DNA of 64,000 nt from NCBI GenBank assembly GCA_017516745.1, contig JAFXBF010000017.1, forward strand, positions 42,331 to 106,330. The letters are read 5' to 3'. Numbering within the stretch: the stretch's first letter is position 1; each line of letters starts with the position of its first letter. The translations under genes were made by a program, and so were the position numbers. The notes under the pieces are model-generated. The model saw only the letters and a program-made list of their open reading frames with translations, made no database searches and was not told the origin of the DNA. This DNA comes from Clostridia bacterium. GTDB taxonomy: Bacteria; Bacillota; Clostridia; Oscillospirales; Acutalibacteraceae. Of this stretch, positions 7,962 through 15,758 are shown piece by piece.

Positions 7962-10183
7962 CCGAGTACTCCCTTGCCGATAACAATTACTATAGCTGTT
8001 GATGTTGAATACTGCTTATATCTGTTAAGACCGTTAAGCTCGGGCTTCTGATTGATTACCTTGCCGACCTTTGAATTGTCGAGTGTGGTCTGTGTTTCAA
8101 CCGTAATATTGTAGAAGCCCTGGTTATTGAGTGCCTTTTCGGCTGCTTCTCGTGTTTTGCCCTCAACATTCGGGATAATACTCATAGCGCCGTAATAGAA
8201 AGAATCGTAATAAACATCGTCAATTGTCTTTTCGTCGGAAACAGCAATCGGGTCAGCGGTAAAGTTGATTTTACAACTGTAGATGACAGAGCCGTCAATT
8301 TTAACGATAAGAGTATCATCCTTACCCGAACCGCTTACGCAGAAGGAATAGGTGCTGCTGTTGAGAAGCACCTCTGCACCTGCATCATCAACCGCAACAT
8401 TGTTTAGGTAAACCTTAAGCGTACCTGCGTTGCCGTTTTTATAAGGCAGACGTACGGTCATATCAACGGATTTTGTGGGTGCTTTACCCGAGCTTACCTT
8501 GATATCAACCTTTTCACCCTCGTGGATGGGGTCACCGGCTAAAGGTGTCTGTTCAATAACGGTGCCTTCGGGCTGTGTGCTGTCTTCAATAGTAACCTCA
8601 CCGAATTCGAGGTTTACGGATTTGAGAAGATCAAGCGCAATCTCCTGAGAGTAACCGACTATTTCGGGAGTTTCAATAGCATCTGCATCGGTGTGTGAAG
8701 AAACGTAAATGACAACTGTTGAACCGATTGCGGCCTCATCGCCGTGCTCGGGTGAGGTGTTGATAACAACGCCTTCTTCAATACTGGTGTCATATACCAT
8801 TTCGTACGATGTTACAAAGCCTGCTGCCTCAAGTGTCTGCTTTGCAACGAGATAGGACTGACCGTAAACATCGGTAACAAGAGCAGTCTTATTGGTGTTG
8901 ACAGTCAGAAGAATTACATCATCCTCATCAATCTTTTCGCCTTTTTCGGGGCTCTGTTTGATAACCGAACCTACTTCATACTCTGCACTGTATTCATATT
9001 CGATTTCAATGTTGTAGTCCTTATATTTTGAGCTGTCTTTAATTTCAGTTTCGTAAATCATGCCGATAAACTGCGGTACTTTAATTTCGGAGGACTTGAA
9101 AACATCAGTAAAGAAGAACAGCACGGCAAGAATAACAACAAGTACTGCACCGAGACCTGCAACTGCACCCGTAAGAATGGGAATGAGCTTGCTGTTGGAC
9201 TGTGCCTGCTCATCGTCAATTTCTTCGATGATTTCATCATTATCGGTGTTTGTTTCGGCCTCATTAACAACGGGAGTTTTGTTTGCTATCTTTTTGCGGT
9301 CAATAAACTTTGTGGGCTCATTATCAACAAAATACGAATAATCAAACTTGATATCGGGATTACGCTTGTATTCGTCAATATCCAAAAGCATCTGTGCTGC
9401 AGACTGATAGCGTGCGGAAGGCTCTTTCTGCATTGCGTGCATTGTAATCTGCTCAAGGCCGACGGGCACTGCGGAATTTCTTTCACGGGGGCTGTCGGGC
9501 TCATTCTGCAATTGCATAAGAGCAACTGAAACAGCACTGTCAGACTGGAAAGGAAGCGTACCCGTGAGCATTTCATACATAACCACACCGACGGAATATA
9601 TATCCGCCTTGGCATCCGTGAAATCGCCCTTTGCCTGCTCCGGGCTGATATAGTGAACGGAGCCGATAGCACTGTCGGACATTGTTCTCGTGTCACTGCG
9701 GTTAAAGCTGGCAATGCCGAAATCGGTTACCTTGATACTGCCGTTTTGCAGAAGCATAATGTTCTGCGGTTTTACATCACGGTGAACAATGCCTTTATCA
9801 TGAGCATGCTGAAGCGCACGGAGAATCTGTGTAACGAACAGCACAGCTTCTCTGGGCTGAATTACACCCTGCTGCTGGATATACTCTTTAAGAGTAATAC
9901 CCTCAATGTATTCCATTACGATATACTGCAGACGGTCGCCGAAGCTGACATCGTAAACCTTGACGATGTTGGGGTGAGAAAGCACCGCAATATACTTGGA
10001 TTCATTCTTGAATCTTCTGCGGAATTCTTCGTTTGAAATATATTCTTCCTTAAGAATTTTTACCGCAACAATTCTGTCGTCAATATTATCATAGGCTTTA
10101 TAAACAACGGCCATTCCGCCTACGCCTATAATTTCATGTATTTCATATCTGCCGTCTATACGCTTACCAACGTAATTTTCCAT
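7958..10183 (-). CDS. prkC: PrkC-type Ser/Thr kinase with extracellular PASTA domains
   Basis: A 741-aa protein. The Hanks-type kinase domain (about residues 11-275) has GVGGMAVVYKA, Lys42, HRDVKPQN (134-141), DFG (154-156) and the activation-loop IGSVHYISPEQ. A single membrane segment (about 337-361) follows, then several PASTA repeats (starting near VPQFIGMIYE, about 373) that bind peptidoglycan fragments. Between the third and last PASTA units is an extra beta-rich stretch (about 575-690) not typical of short PrkC proteins. It controls growth, germination and wall homeostasis with the phosphatase encoded directly upstream, and overlaps rsgA downstream. Confidence 0.96.
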   Translation of the reverse strand: MENYVGKRIDGRYEIHEIIGVGGMAVVYKAYDNIDDRIVAVKILKEEYISNEEFRRRFKNESKYIAVLSHPNIVKVYDVSFGDRLQYIVMEYIEGITLKEYIQQQGVIQPREAVLFVTQILRALQHAHDKGIVHRDVKPQNIMLLQNGSIKVTDFGIASFNRSDTRTMSDSAIGSVHYISPEQAKGDFTDAKADIYSVGVVMYEMLTGTLPFQSDSAVSVALMQLQNEPDSPRERNSAVPVGLEQITMHAMQKEPSARYQSAAQMLLDIDEYKRNPDIKFDYSYFVDNEPTKFIDRKKIANKTPVVNEAETNTDNDEIIEEIDDEQAQSNSKLIPILTGAVAGLGAVLVVILAVLFFFTDVFKSSEIKVPQFIGMIYETEIKDSSKYKDYNIEIEYEYSAEYEVGSVIKQSPEKGEKIDEDDVILLTVNTNKTALVTDVYGQSYLVAKQTLEAAGFVTSYEMVYDTSIEEGVVINTSPEHGDEAAIGSTVVIYVSSHTDADAIETPEIVGYSQEIALDLLKSVNLEFGEVTIEDSTQPEGTVIEQTPLAGDPIHEGEKVDIKVSSGKAPTKSVDMTVRLPYKNGNAGTLKVYLNNVAVDDAGAEVLLNSSTYSFCVSGSGKDDTLIVKIDGSVIYSCKINFTADPIAVSDEKTIDDVYYDSFYYGAMSIIPNVEGKTREAAEKALNNQGFYNITVETQTTLDNSKVGKVINQKPELNGLNRYKQYSTSTAIVIVIGKGVLG

Positions 10184-10196
10184 TATTTACGCCTCC

Positions 10197-10928
10197 TTAA
10201 GATGCAATTGCAACAACCGTAATATTGTCTCCGCCGCCGTTTGAGTTTGCCATGGCAACAAGCCTTTCGGCATACTCGAAGAAACTGCCGTGTGAAACAG
10301 CGCTGACAATATCCTCATCGCTTACAAAGTTTGTAAGACCGTCCGTACACATCAGAAGAATATCACCGTCAGATATATCCTCTTCGCAAAAATCAACACT
10401 TACGGTTTCTTCAACACCGAGCGCACGGGTTATTATGTTTTTACCGGGATAATTCTTTGCTTCGTCACGGGTTATACTCCCGTTTTCAACCAAGTCCTGA
10501 ACAACGGAATGATCCCTTGTAAGCTGACAAAGCGAGCCGTTTTCGGTAACAACATAAGCTCTGCTGTCGCCGACGTGTGAAATATAAGCGGTTGAATCCA
10601 CAACAAGCACGGCAACACAGGTTGTACCCATACCGTTGAGTGTCTCATCCTTTTGTGACATATCAAACAGGCAGGCGTTTGCGGAAACTATAGCCGATTC
10701 CAGCAGGTTTCGTATAGACGAAGGTCTCATACCGTTACGGTATCCTTCATCAATTGAATGGGAAATCATTTTTACCGCTTCGGCGCTGGCAACATTGCCG
10801 CCTGCGGCACCGCCCATTCCGTCGCAAACAACTGCCCAGGCTACACCTCCGGGAAGTTCACCCGCCGCATAGGAATCCTGATTGTTGCTGCGTACCAATC
10901 CTATATCTGTTTTTGCTGTGATTTTCAT
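10197..10928 (-). CDS. prpC: PP2C-type Ser/Thr phosphatase PrpC/Stp
   Basis: A 243-aa PPM phosphatase. It has the metal-binding motifs RSNNQDS (near residue 14), VCDGMGG (near 36), HVGDSRAYV, LMCTDGLTNFV and GGGDNITVV. It reverses phosphorylation by PrkC, whose gene begins 13 nt downstream behind a GGAGG site that overlaps the prpC stop. The leader is odd: the nearest strong GGGGAGG lies about 35 nt upstream of this ATG at the edge of a dispersed repeat (10971-11251). An in-frame TAA blocks any longer reading. Confidence 0.95.
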   Translation of the reverse strand: MKITAKTDIGLVRSNNQDSYAAGELPGGVAWAVVCDGMGGAAGGNVASAEAVKMISHSIDEGYRNGMRPSSIRNLLESAIVSANACLFDMSQKDETLNGMGTTCVAVLVVDSTAYISHVGDSRAYVVTENGSLCQLTRDHSVVQDLVENGSITRDEAKNYPGKNIITRALGVEETVSVDFCEEDISDGDILLMCTDGLTNFVSDEDIVSAVSHGSFFEYAERLVAMANSNGGGDNITVVAIAS

Positions 10929-10970
10929 AGTGCAAATCCGGCGCAGATATTATGTCTCTTGCGCCTCCCC

Positions 10971-11124
10971 TTTCTTAGGGTGGCGAGTATAATCCGAACC
11001 CGTTTTTTGCGGGGCGGATTTCCGCCATCTCTTCGTTAAAATACTCGTAAATCCGTTAGGATTTACTGCGTTTTGTGCCTAGATATGCCAAAAATCCGCT
11101 TCGCAAAAAATCTACGACCCAAAA
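10971..11124. repeat. Dispersed 154-bp structured repeat, copy A
   Basis: It aligns without gaps to 39780-39933 with 8 mismatches (about 95% identity). It contains a perfect hairpin GTAAATCC/GGATTTAC (11047-11066). It also has a longer stem, TTTTTTGCGGGGCGGATT (11003-11020) with AATCCGCTTCGCAAAAAA (11093-11110), which is fully paired if G-U pairs in plus-strand RNA are counted. None of the 8 differences falls in these stems. The copy lies 42 nt upstream of prpC. Confidence 0.9.
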
Positions 11125-11251
11125 GTGCGAATTTTTGATGGATTTTTGGATGTTGAGGATGCCGACAGGCTGTCGCCTTTCAAATCCGAAACACCGAAAA
11201 GTCGCAAAAATTCACGCTTTTGGGCGAGTTCGAATTGTACTCGACACCCTA
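10976..11251. mobile_element. MITE-like palindromic element containing repeat copy A
   Basis: This fills most of the 354-nt gap between rlmN and prpC. Its ends form imperfect terminal inverted repeats of 27 bp (10976-11002 with 11225-11251, 23 of 27 matching). A second inverted pair lies inside (11118-11137 with 11205-11224, 18 of 20). No transposase is encoded; the single short open frame across it has no recognisable product. The terminal repeats and a second genomic copy of its left half suggest a non-autonomous element. No target duplication could be recognised with confidence. Confidence 0.6.
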
Positions 11252-11282
11252 TGGAGTAATGCAAAATAAATATCTATATTAA

Positions 11283-12314
11283 TCAAGCCTTTTTGTGCTT
11301 GCTTCTTAACTGACCGCAGGAAGCGTCAATATCGCCGCCGAGGCTTCGGCGCACGGTAACATTTCTTCCGCTCTTTTCAAGAATTTCGGTAAATTTCTTT
11401 ATTCTTTCGGGTGTGCTGGATTTCAGTCCCGATTCCGTTACATCGTTGGCAGGAATGAGATTTATATGGGATAATGTACCCTTGAGCTTATTCGCCAACT
11501 CCCGTGCACATTCATCACTGTCATTAACTCCGCCGAACATAGCATATTCGTATGAAATTCTGCGTGATGTGGCATTAGTGTATTCACGGCAGGCAGCTAA
11601 AAGTTCGTCAACACCATACTTTTTGTTAACGGGCATAAGCCGTGAACGGATTTCATCATTCGGTGCGTGAAGCGAAACAGAAAGGGTAAGCTGTAAATCC
11701 TCCTGCTGCAGCTTCTTGATACCGGGTATTATTCCGCAGGTGGAAAGAGAGATATTTCTCATACCGATATTAAGTCCGTCATCAGCATTGACAAGCTTTA
11801 AAAAGCGAATAACATTGTCGTAATTATCCATAGGCTCGCCCATACCCATAAGAACTATATGCGAAACTCTTATGTTCATATCGTTCTGTGCGGCGTGAAT
11901 CTGGCTGAGTATTTCGGCAGGTGTGAGATTTCTGACAAAGCCGCCGACACCCGTAGCACAGAAGGCACAGTTCATTCGGCAGCCGACCTGAGTGGAAACA
12001 CAAAGCGAATAACCGTACTTATATTTCATCAGTACGCTTTCGATAAACTCACCGTCAATAAGTCTGAACAGATATTTTACCGTTGAATCGAGCGCTGAAA
12101 CAGACTTTTTCTCAACCTCGCAACCAAAAATATCAAACTCATTTTTCAGTTTTTCACGAAGGTCTTTGGAAATATTTGTCATTAAGTCAAACGACATAAC
12201 ACCTTTTTCCTGCAGCCATTGCCACACCTGTTTGGCACGAAAGGCAGGAAGACCAAGCTCGGAAAAAGCAGAGGAAAGTTCAGCCTGAGTCATGGATTTG
12301 ATATCTCTTTTCAA
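11283..12314 (-). CDS. rlmN: RlmN, dual-specificity 23S rRNA/tRNA adenine-C2 methyltransferase
   Basis: A 343-aa radical-SAM enzyme with the [4Fe-4S] motif CRMNCAFC, preceded by STQVGC. The C-terminal catalytic Cys segment is GDIDASCGQL. It methylates C2 of A2503 in 23S rRNA and A37 of some tRNAs through a methyl-Cys intermediate. I prefer the TTG at 12312-12314 as start because an AGAGGAG site lies 8 nt upstream. The longer TTG start at 12332 overlaps that site. It begins 4 nt after the rsmB stop, as in Bacillus. Confidence 0.95.
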   Translation of the reverse strand: MKRDIKSMTQAELSSAFSELGLPAFRAKQVWQWLQEKGVMSFDLMTNISKDLREKLKNEFDIFGCEVEKKSVSALDSTVKYLFRLIDGEFIESVLMKYKYGYSLCVSTQVGCRMNCAFCATGVGGFVRNLTPAEILSQIHAAQNDMNIRVSHIVLMGMGEPMDNYDNVIRFLKLVNADDGLNIGMRNISLSTCGIIPGIKKLQQEDLQLTLSVSLHAPNDEIRSRLMPVNKKYGVDELLAACREYTNATSRRISYEYAMFGGVNDSDECARELANKLKGTLSHINLIPANDVTESGLKSSTPERIKKFTEILEKSGRNVTVRRSLGGDIDASCGQLRSKHKKA

Positions 12315-12318
12315 AAGC

Positions 12319-13632
12319 TTAACTCCTCTCAAATGCGGCTATAAAAAAGCCGTCAGTAGAATTATTGTGCGGCATAAGCGTAATCATACCGCCTGACGAA
12401 TATACATTATCGGCAATAAACGAAATATCCTTAAGAACAAATTCTTTGTTTTCTTTAAGAAAACGCTCACATACCCTTTCATTTTCCGCAGGGTTAAGCG
12501 CACAGGTTGAATAAACAAGCTGTCCGCCTTTTTTCAGATACCTTGCGGCATTTGAAAGAATTGTAAACTGCAATTCGGGAAGCGAGGCAATTTCTTCAAG
12601 TGATTTATGACGGATTTCGGGCTTTCTGCGCACAATGCCGAGACCCGAACAAGGAACATCGCAAAGTACTCTGTCAAACTGAGGCATTTCCGGATTGAAA
12701 ACCGAGGCATCGTTGCGAAGTACATCAATTATATTTACGCCTAATCTGTTTGCACCTTCTTTAATAAGTGCAAGACGGTGGCTGTGTATGTCGCAGGCAA
12801 GAATTCTTCCCTGATTTTCCATATACTGCGCACAGGTAAAAGCCTTACCGCCCGGTGCTGAACAAATATCAAGCACACTGTCACCTGGTTTAGCTTCAAG
12901 TGCCTTTGCACAAAGCTGGGAAGCGGCATCCTGAACATGGAAAAGACCTTCTTCAAAAGCGGAAAGTTTTTCGATACTGCCGCATTTTTCAAGGTTAAGG
13001 GCATTTTCAACAGTTGATTTTATTGCTGTAACGCCTCCATTTTCAAGACGGGTTATCAATTCTTCTTGCGAAATTCTTAATGTGTTTGCCCTTATTGTCA
13101 GAGGCGGTCTGCCTGCACAGGAGGACATTATTCCCAATGCATTTTCTTCGCCGTAGCTGTCTATCCATAAGTTAACCAGTTTTTCAGGAAATGAATATTT
13201 TACGCTGTAATAATTGATTTTATCGGTGTCATCAGGAAGAACAAAGCCTTCCTTTGAAACAGCACGCAGAACAGCGTTTACAAGACCCGAAGCGAAGGCA
13301 CAGCCGTTTTTCTTAACGAGAGTTACGCTCTCGTTGACAGCCGCAGAAACGGGAATTTTATCCATAAATAGAAGCTGATATGTACCAAGCCTCAAGGCGG
13401 TAAGCACCTGCGGCTTGAGTTTCTTCAGGGGTTGCTTAAGGTGGCGTGAAAGGCAGTAATCAAGCGAAATTGACCGTTCAAGCACACCGTAGACCAATGC
13501 GCTTACAAGTGCATTGTCTGCACCCGAAAGGTTGGCGGAATAGAGATAACTATCCAAAGTAAGATTGGAATAGGATTTATCTTTTTCAATTTTATTCAGA
13601 ACCTCAAAAGCGGTTTGTCTTGCAGTTTTCAT
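12319..13632 (-). CDS. rsmB: RsmB, 16S rRNA m5C967 methyltransferase
   Basis: A 437-aa protein with an N-terminal NusB-like RNA-binding domain (about residues 1-140) and a C-terminal SAM-dependent domain. The SAM domain has CSAPGGKAF (SAM binding), CDVPCSGLG (catalytic Cys) and STCALNPAEN (second Cys). It forms 5-methylcytosine 967 on 16S rRNA. The ATG overlaps the stop of the peptidase gene upstream by 4 nt. Confidence 0.95.
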   Translation of the reverse strand: MKTARQTAFEVLNKIEKDKSYSNLTLDSYLYSANLSGADNALVSALVYGVLERSISLDYCLSRHLKQPLKKLKPQVLTALRLGTYQLLFMDKIPVSAAVNESVTLVKKNGCAFASGLVNAVLRAVSKEGFVLPDDTDKINYYSVKYSFPEKLVNLWIDSYGEENALGIMSSCAGRPPLTIRANTLRISQEELITRLENGGVTAIKSTVENALNLEKCGSIEKLSAFEEGLFHVQDAASQLCAKALEAKPGDSVLDICSAPGGKAFTCAQYMENQGRILACDIHSHRLALIKEGANRLGVNIIDVLRNDASVFNPEMPQFDRVLCDVPCSGLGIVRRKPEIRHKSLEEIASLPELQFTILSNAARYLKKGGQLVYSTCALNPAENERVCERFLKENKEFVLKDISFIADNVYSSGGMITLMPHNNSTDGFFIAAFERS

Positions 13633-14327
13633 CTGTTTCTCCGTGACGAAAAGCGTATTACAAACCTGAGAAGGTTTGCCAGTGAAACGAGAAGTGCCGT
13701 TACATAAGTCATAGCTGCGGCTGTAAGCACCTTTTTAGCTCCGCCGATTTCTTCAACACCGAGCATATTTGTTTCTTCAATAACATTTACTGCTCTTTTA
13801 CTTGCGTTGAATTCAACGGGAAGTGTTGCAAACTGGAACACGGCAATCAACGCATACAAAAGTAAGCCAACCGAAACCAAAGGCTCAAAGCCCAGAAAAT
13901 ATCCGATAATAGCGAGCGGCAGACCCAATTTTGAGCCGATATTGCATACAGGCAAAATTGCGTTTCTGATTTTAATCGGCACATACCCTTGTGCGTGCTG
14001 TGCAGCGTGTCCCGCTTCGTGGCAGGCTATGCCTATAGCGGCAACGCTTGTGCTGCCGTAAACGCCGTCCGAAAGACGGATAACGTTTGACCTTGGGTCA
14101 TAATGGTCGGACAATGTACCCGAAGGTGAGCGCTCGATTCTGACATCGGTTATGCCGTAATGATAAAGTACTCTTGCAGCGGCCTGCTCACCGGTAAGTC
14201 CTCTTGCAGAAAGCACCTTGGACTGTTTAGCAAATGCGGATTTGACCATAATCTGTGCAACAAGTGAGAGAATAAGCATCGGTACAACCAGAAGCAAATA
14301 ATATTGGTCATAATACAAAAACCACAT
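13629..14327 (-). CDS. YugP-type membrane zinc metallopeptidase
   Basis: A 232-aa membrane protein with a zinc-peptidase motif CHEAGHAAQHAQGY (HExxH near residue 114) and about four hydrophobic segments. It belongs to the YugP family of uncharacterised neutral zinc peptidases common in Bacillota. Its place between fmt and rsmB is unusual compared with the Bacillus cluster. It overlaps rsmB by 4 nt, so it is part of this transcript. Substrate unknown. Confidence 0.9.
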   Translation of the reverse strand: MWFLYYDQYYLLLVVPMLILSLVAQIMVKSAFAKQSKVLSARGLTGEQAAARVLYHYGITDVRIERSPSGTLSDHYDPRSNVIRLSDGVYGSTSVAAIGIACHEAGHAAQHAQGYVPIKIRNAILPVCNIGSKLGLPLAIIGYFLGFEPLVSVGLLLYALIAVFQFATLPVEFNASKRAVNVIEETNMLGVEEIGGAKKVLTAAAMTYVTALLVSLANLLRFVIRFSSRRNR

Positions 14328-14351
14328 AGTTTCTCCTCCTTTAAAATATAA

Positions 14352-15278
14352 TTACTCTAATATTGTTCCTTTTTCTACTTTGAAACCACGCAGGAAATCT
14401 GCGGAAGAAAGCTTATTTTTTCCCTGCGCCTGAAGCTGTGTAATTATGACTGTATTACCGTCACCGCAGCACACTTCAAGCTGTTTTTCGTTTGAAACAA
14501 CTTCACCTGCTTTGCCGTTGAAAGAATTGCCCATTCTTGAGCCGAAAAGTTTGACGGGTTTTCCGTTTATTACCGTTGTTGCAACGGGCCACGGTTCAAG
14601 ACCACGAATGTGGTTGTGAACAGATTTTGCCGGTTTTGACCAATCAACTGGTGAAAATGATTTATTGAGCATAGATGCATAGGTTGATTTTGAATCATCC
14701 TGCTTTTCGGGCTTGAGTTCACCCTTGAGCATTGCATCAATTGTTTCCATAAGAACTTCGGCACCGAGAACCTTTAGTCTGTCAAAAAGCTCTCCCGAAG
14801 TTTCGTTTTCTTCAATTTTTGTTTTTTTGACAAGAAGAATATCTCCTGTATCAAGACCTGCATCAAGCTGCATAGTCGTGACGCCGGTTTCTTCAAGACC
14901 GTTGATAACAGCCCACTGTATCGGCGCTGCTCCACGAAGCTCGGGCAAAAGAGAACCGTGAACATTTACACAGCCGTACTCGGGAATATCGAGTATTTCC
15001 TGTGGAATAAGCTTACCGTAGGCAACAACAACAATTAATTCGGAAGCCAGTTCACGCAAAAGCTGAGTTGATTCACCGTTCTTAAGTGTGGCGGGCTGAT
15101 AGACGGGAATATTGTATTTTTCAGCGCAAACCTTAACCTCGGGCGGAGTAAGAATCTGCTTTCTGCCCTGCGGTTTGTCAGGCTGTGAGAATACGGCGAC
15201 AACCTCGTGGTTGCTGTTGACAAGCGCTTCAAGACAGTCAACGGCAAAATCGGGCGTACCCATAAAAACAATTTTCAT
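14352..15278 (-). CDS. fmt: Methionyl-tRNA formyltransferase
   Basis: A 308-aa enzyme. The N-terminal formyltransferase domain has FMGTPDFAV, the catalytic block NVHGSLLPELRGAAPIQ and GVTTMQLDAGLDTGDIL. A C-terminal tRNA-binding domain follows. It formylates initiator Met-tRNA with 10-formyl-THF. It is encoded directly after the deformylase gene (18 nt), the usual def-fmt pairing. Confidence 0.97.
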   Translation of the reverse strand: MKIVFMGTPDFAVDCLEALVNSNHEVVAVFSQPDKPQGRKQILTPPEVKVCAEKYNIPVYQPATLKNGESTQLLRELASELIVVVAYGKLIPQEILDIPEYGCVNVHGSLLPELRGAAPIQWAVINGLEETGVTTMQLDAGLDTGDILLVKKTKIEENETSGELFDRLKVLGAEVLMETIDAMLKGELKPEKQDDSKSTYASMLNKSFSPVDWSKPAKSVHNHIRGLEPWPVATTVINGKPVKLFGSRMGNSFNGKAGEVVSNEKQLEVCCGDGNTVIITQLQAQGKNKLSSADFLRGFKVEKGTILE

Positions 15279-15296
15279 TTCTTTTTCTCCGATATT

Positions 15297-15746
15297 TTAG
15301 TCCTGATTGGGTGAAAGGTTATCAATATACAGAACACCGTCAAGGTGGTCAAGCTCGTGGCAGAAGGCTCTCGCTTTGAGACCCGTGCCGGAATAGAAAA
15401 ACCACTTGCCGTCTCTGTTCTGTGCCTTAACTTTAACACTCATCGGGCGTACGGTAACACCGCTTTCACCGGGCAGTGATAGACAGCCTTCAACCTCTTC
15501 CTGCACACCCTCACGCTCAATGATTTCGGGGTTAACAAGCTCCATAAGCCCGTCACCGCAATCAATTACAACAACACGCCTGAGTACACCGACCTGAACG
15601 GCAGCAAGACCAACACCTTCAGCTCTGTACATTGTATCAATCATATCGTCAATAAGTGTTGCAAGTCTGCCGTCAAATTCCGTAACTGCCCTGCTCTTTT
15701 TTCTGAGCAAGGGATTTTCTTTAGTAATAATGTTTCTTATAGCCAT
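15297..15746 (-). CDS. def: Peptide deformylase
   Basis: A 149-aa enzyme with all three deformylase motifs: GVGLAAVQVG, EGCLSLPG and HELDHLDG (metal ligands Cys, His, His). It removes the formyl group from nascent chains. The ATG at 15746 is preferred over a GTG three codons upstream, because that GTG is itself part of the AAGGGTG ribosome binding site. Confidence 0.97.
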   Translation of the reverse strand: MAIRNIITKENPLLRKKSRAVTEFDGRLATLIDDMIDTMYRAEGVGLAAVQVGVLRRVVVIDCGDGLMELVNPEIIEREGVQEEVEGCLSLPGESGVTVRPMSVKVKAQNRDGKWFFYSGTGLKARAFCHELDHLDGVLYIDNLSPNQD

Positions 15747-15758
15747 GTTAATCACCCT

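Noticed and set aside
11075-11269. 64-codon plus-strand frame in the rlmN-prpC gap
   Set aside because: It lies within the inverted-repeat element; the translation is low-quality and lacks a start site signal.
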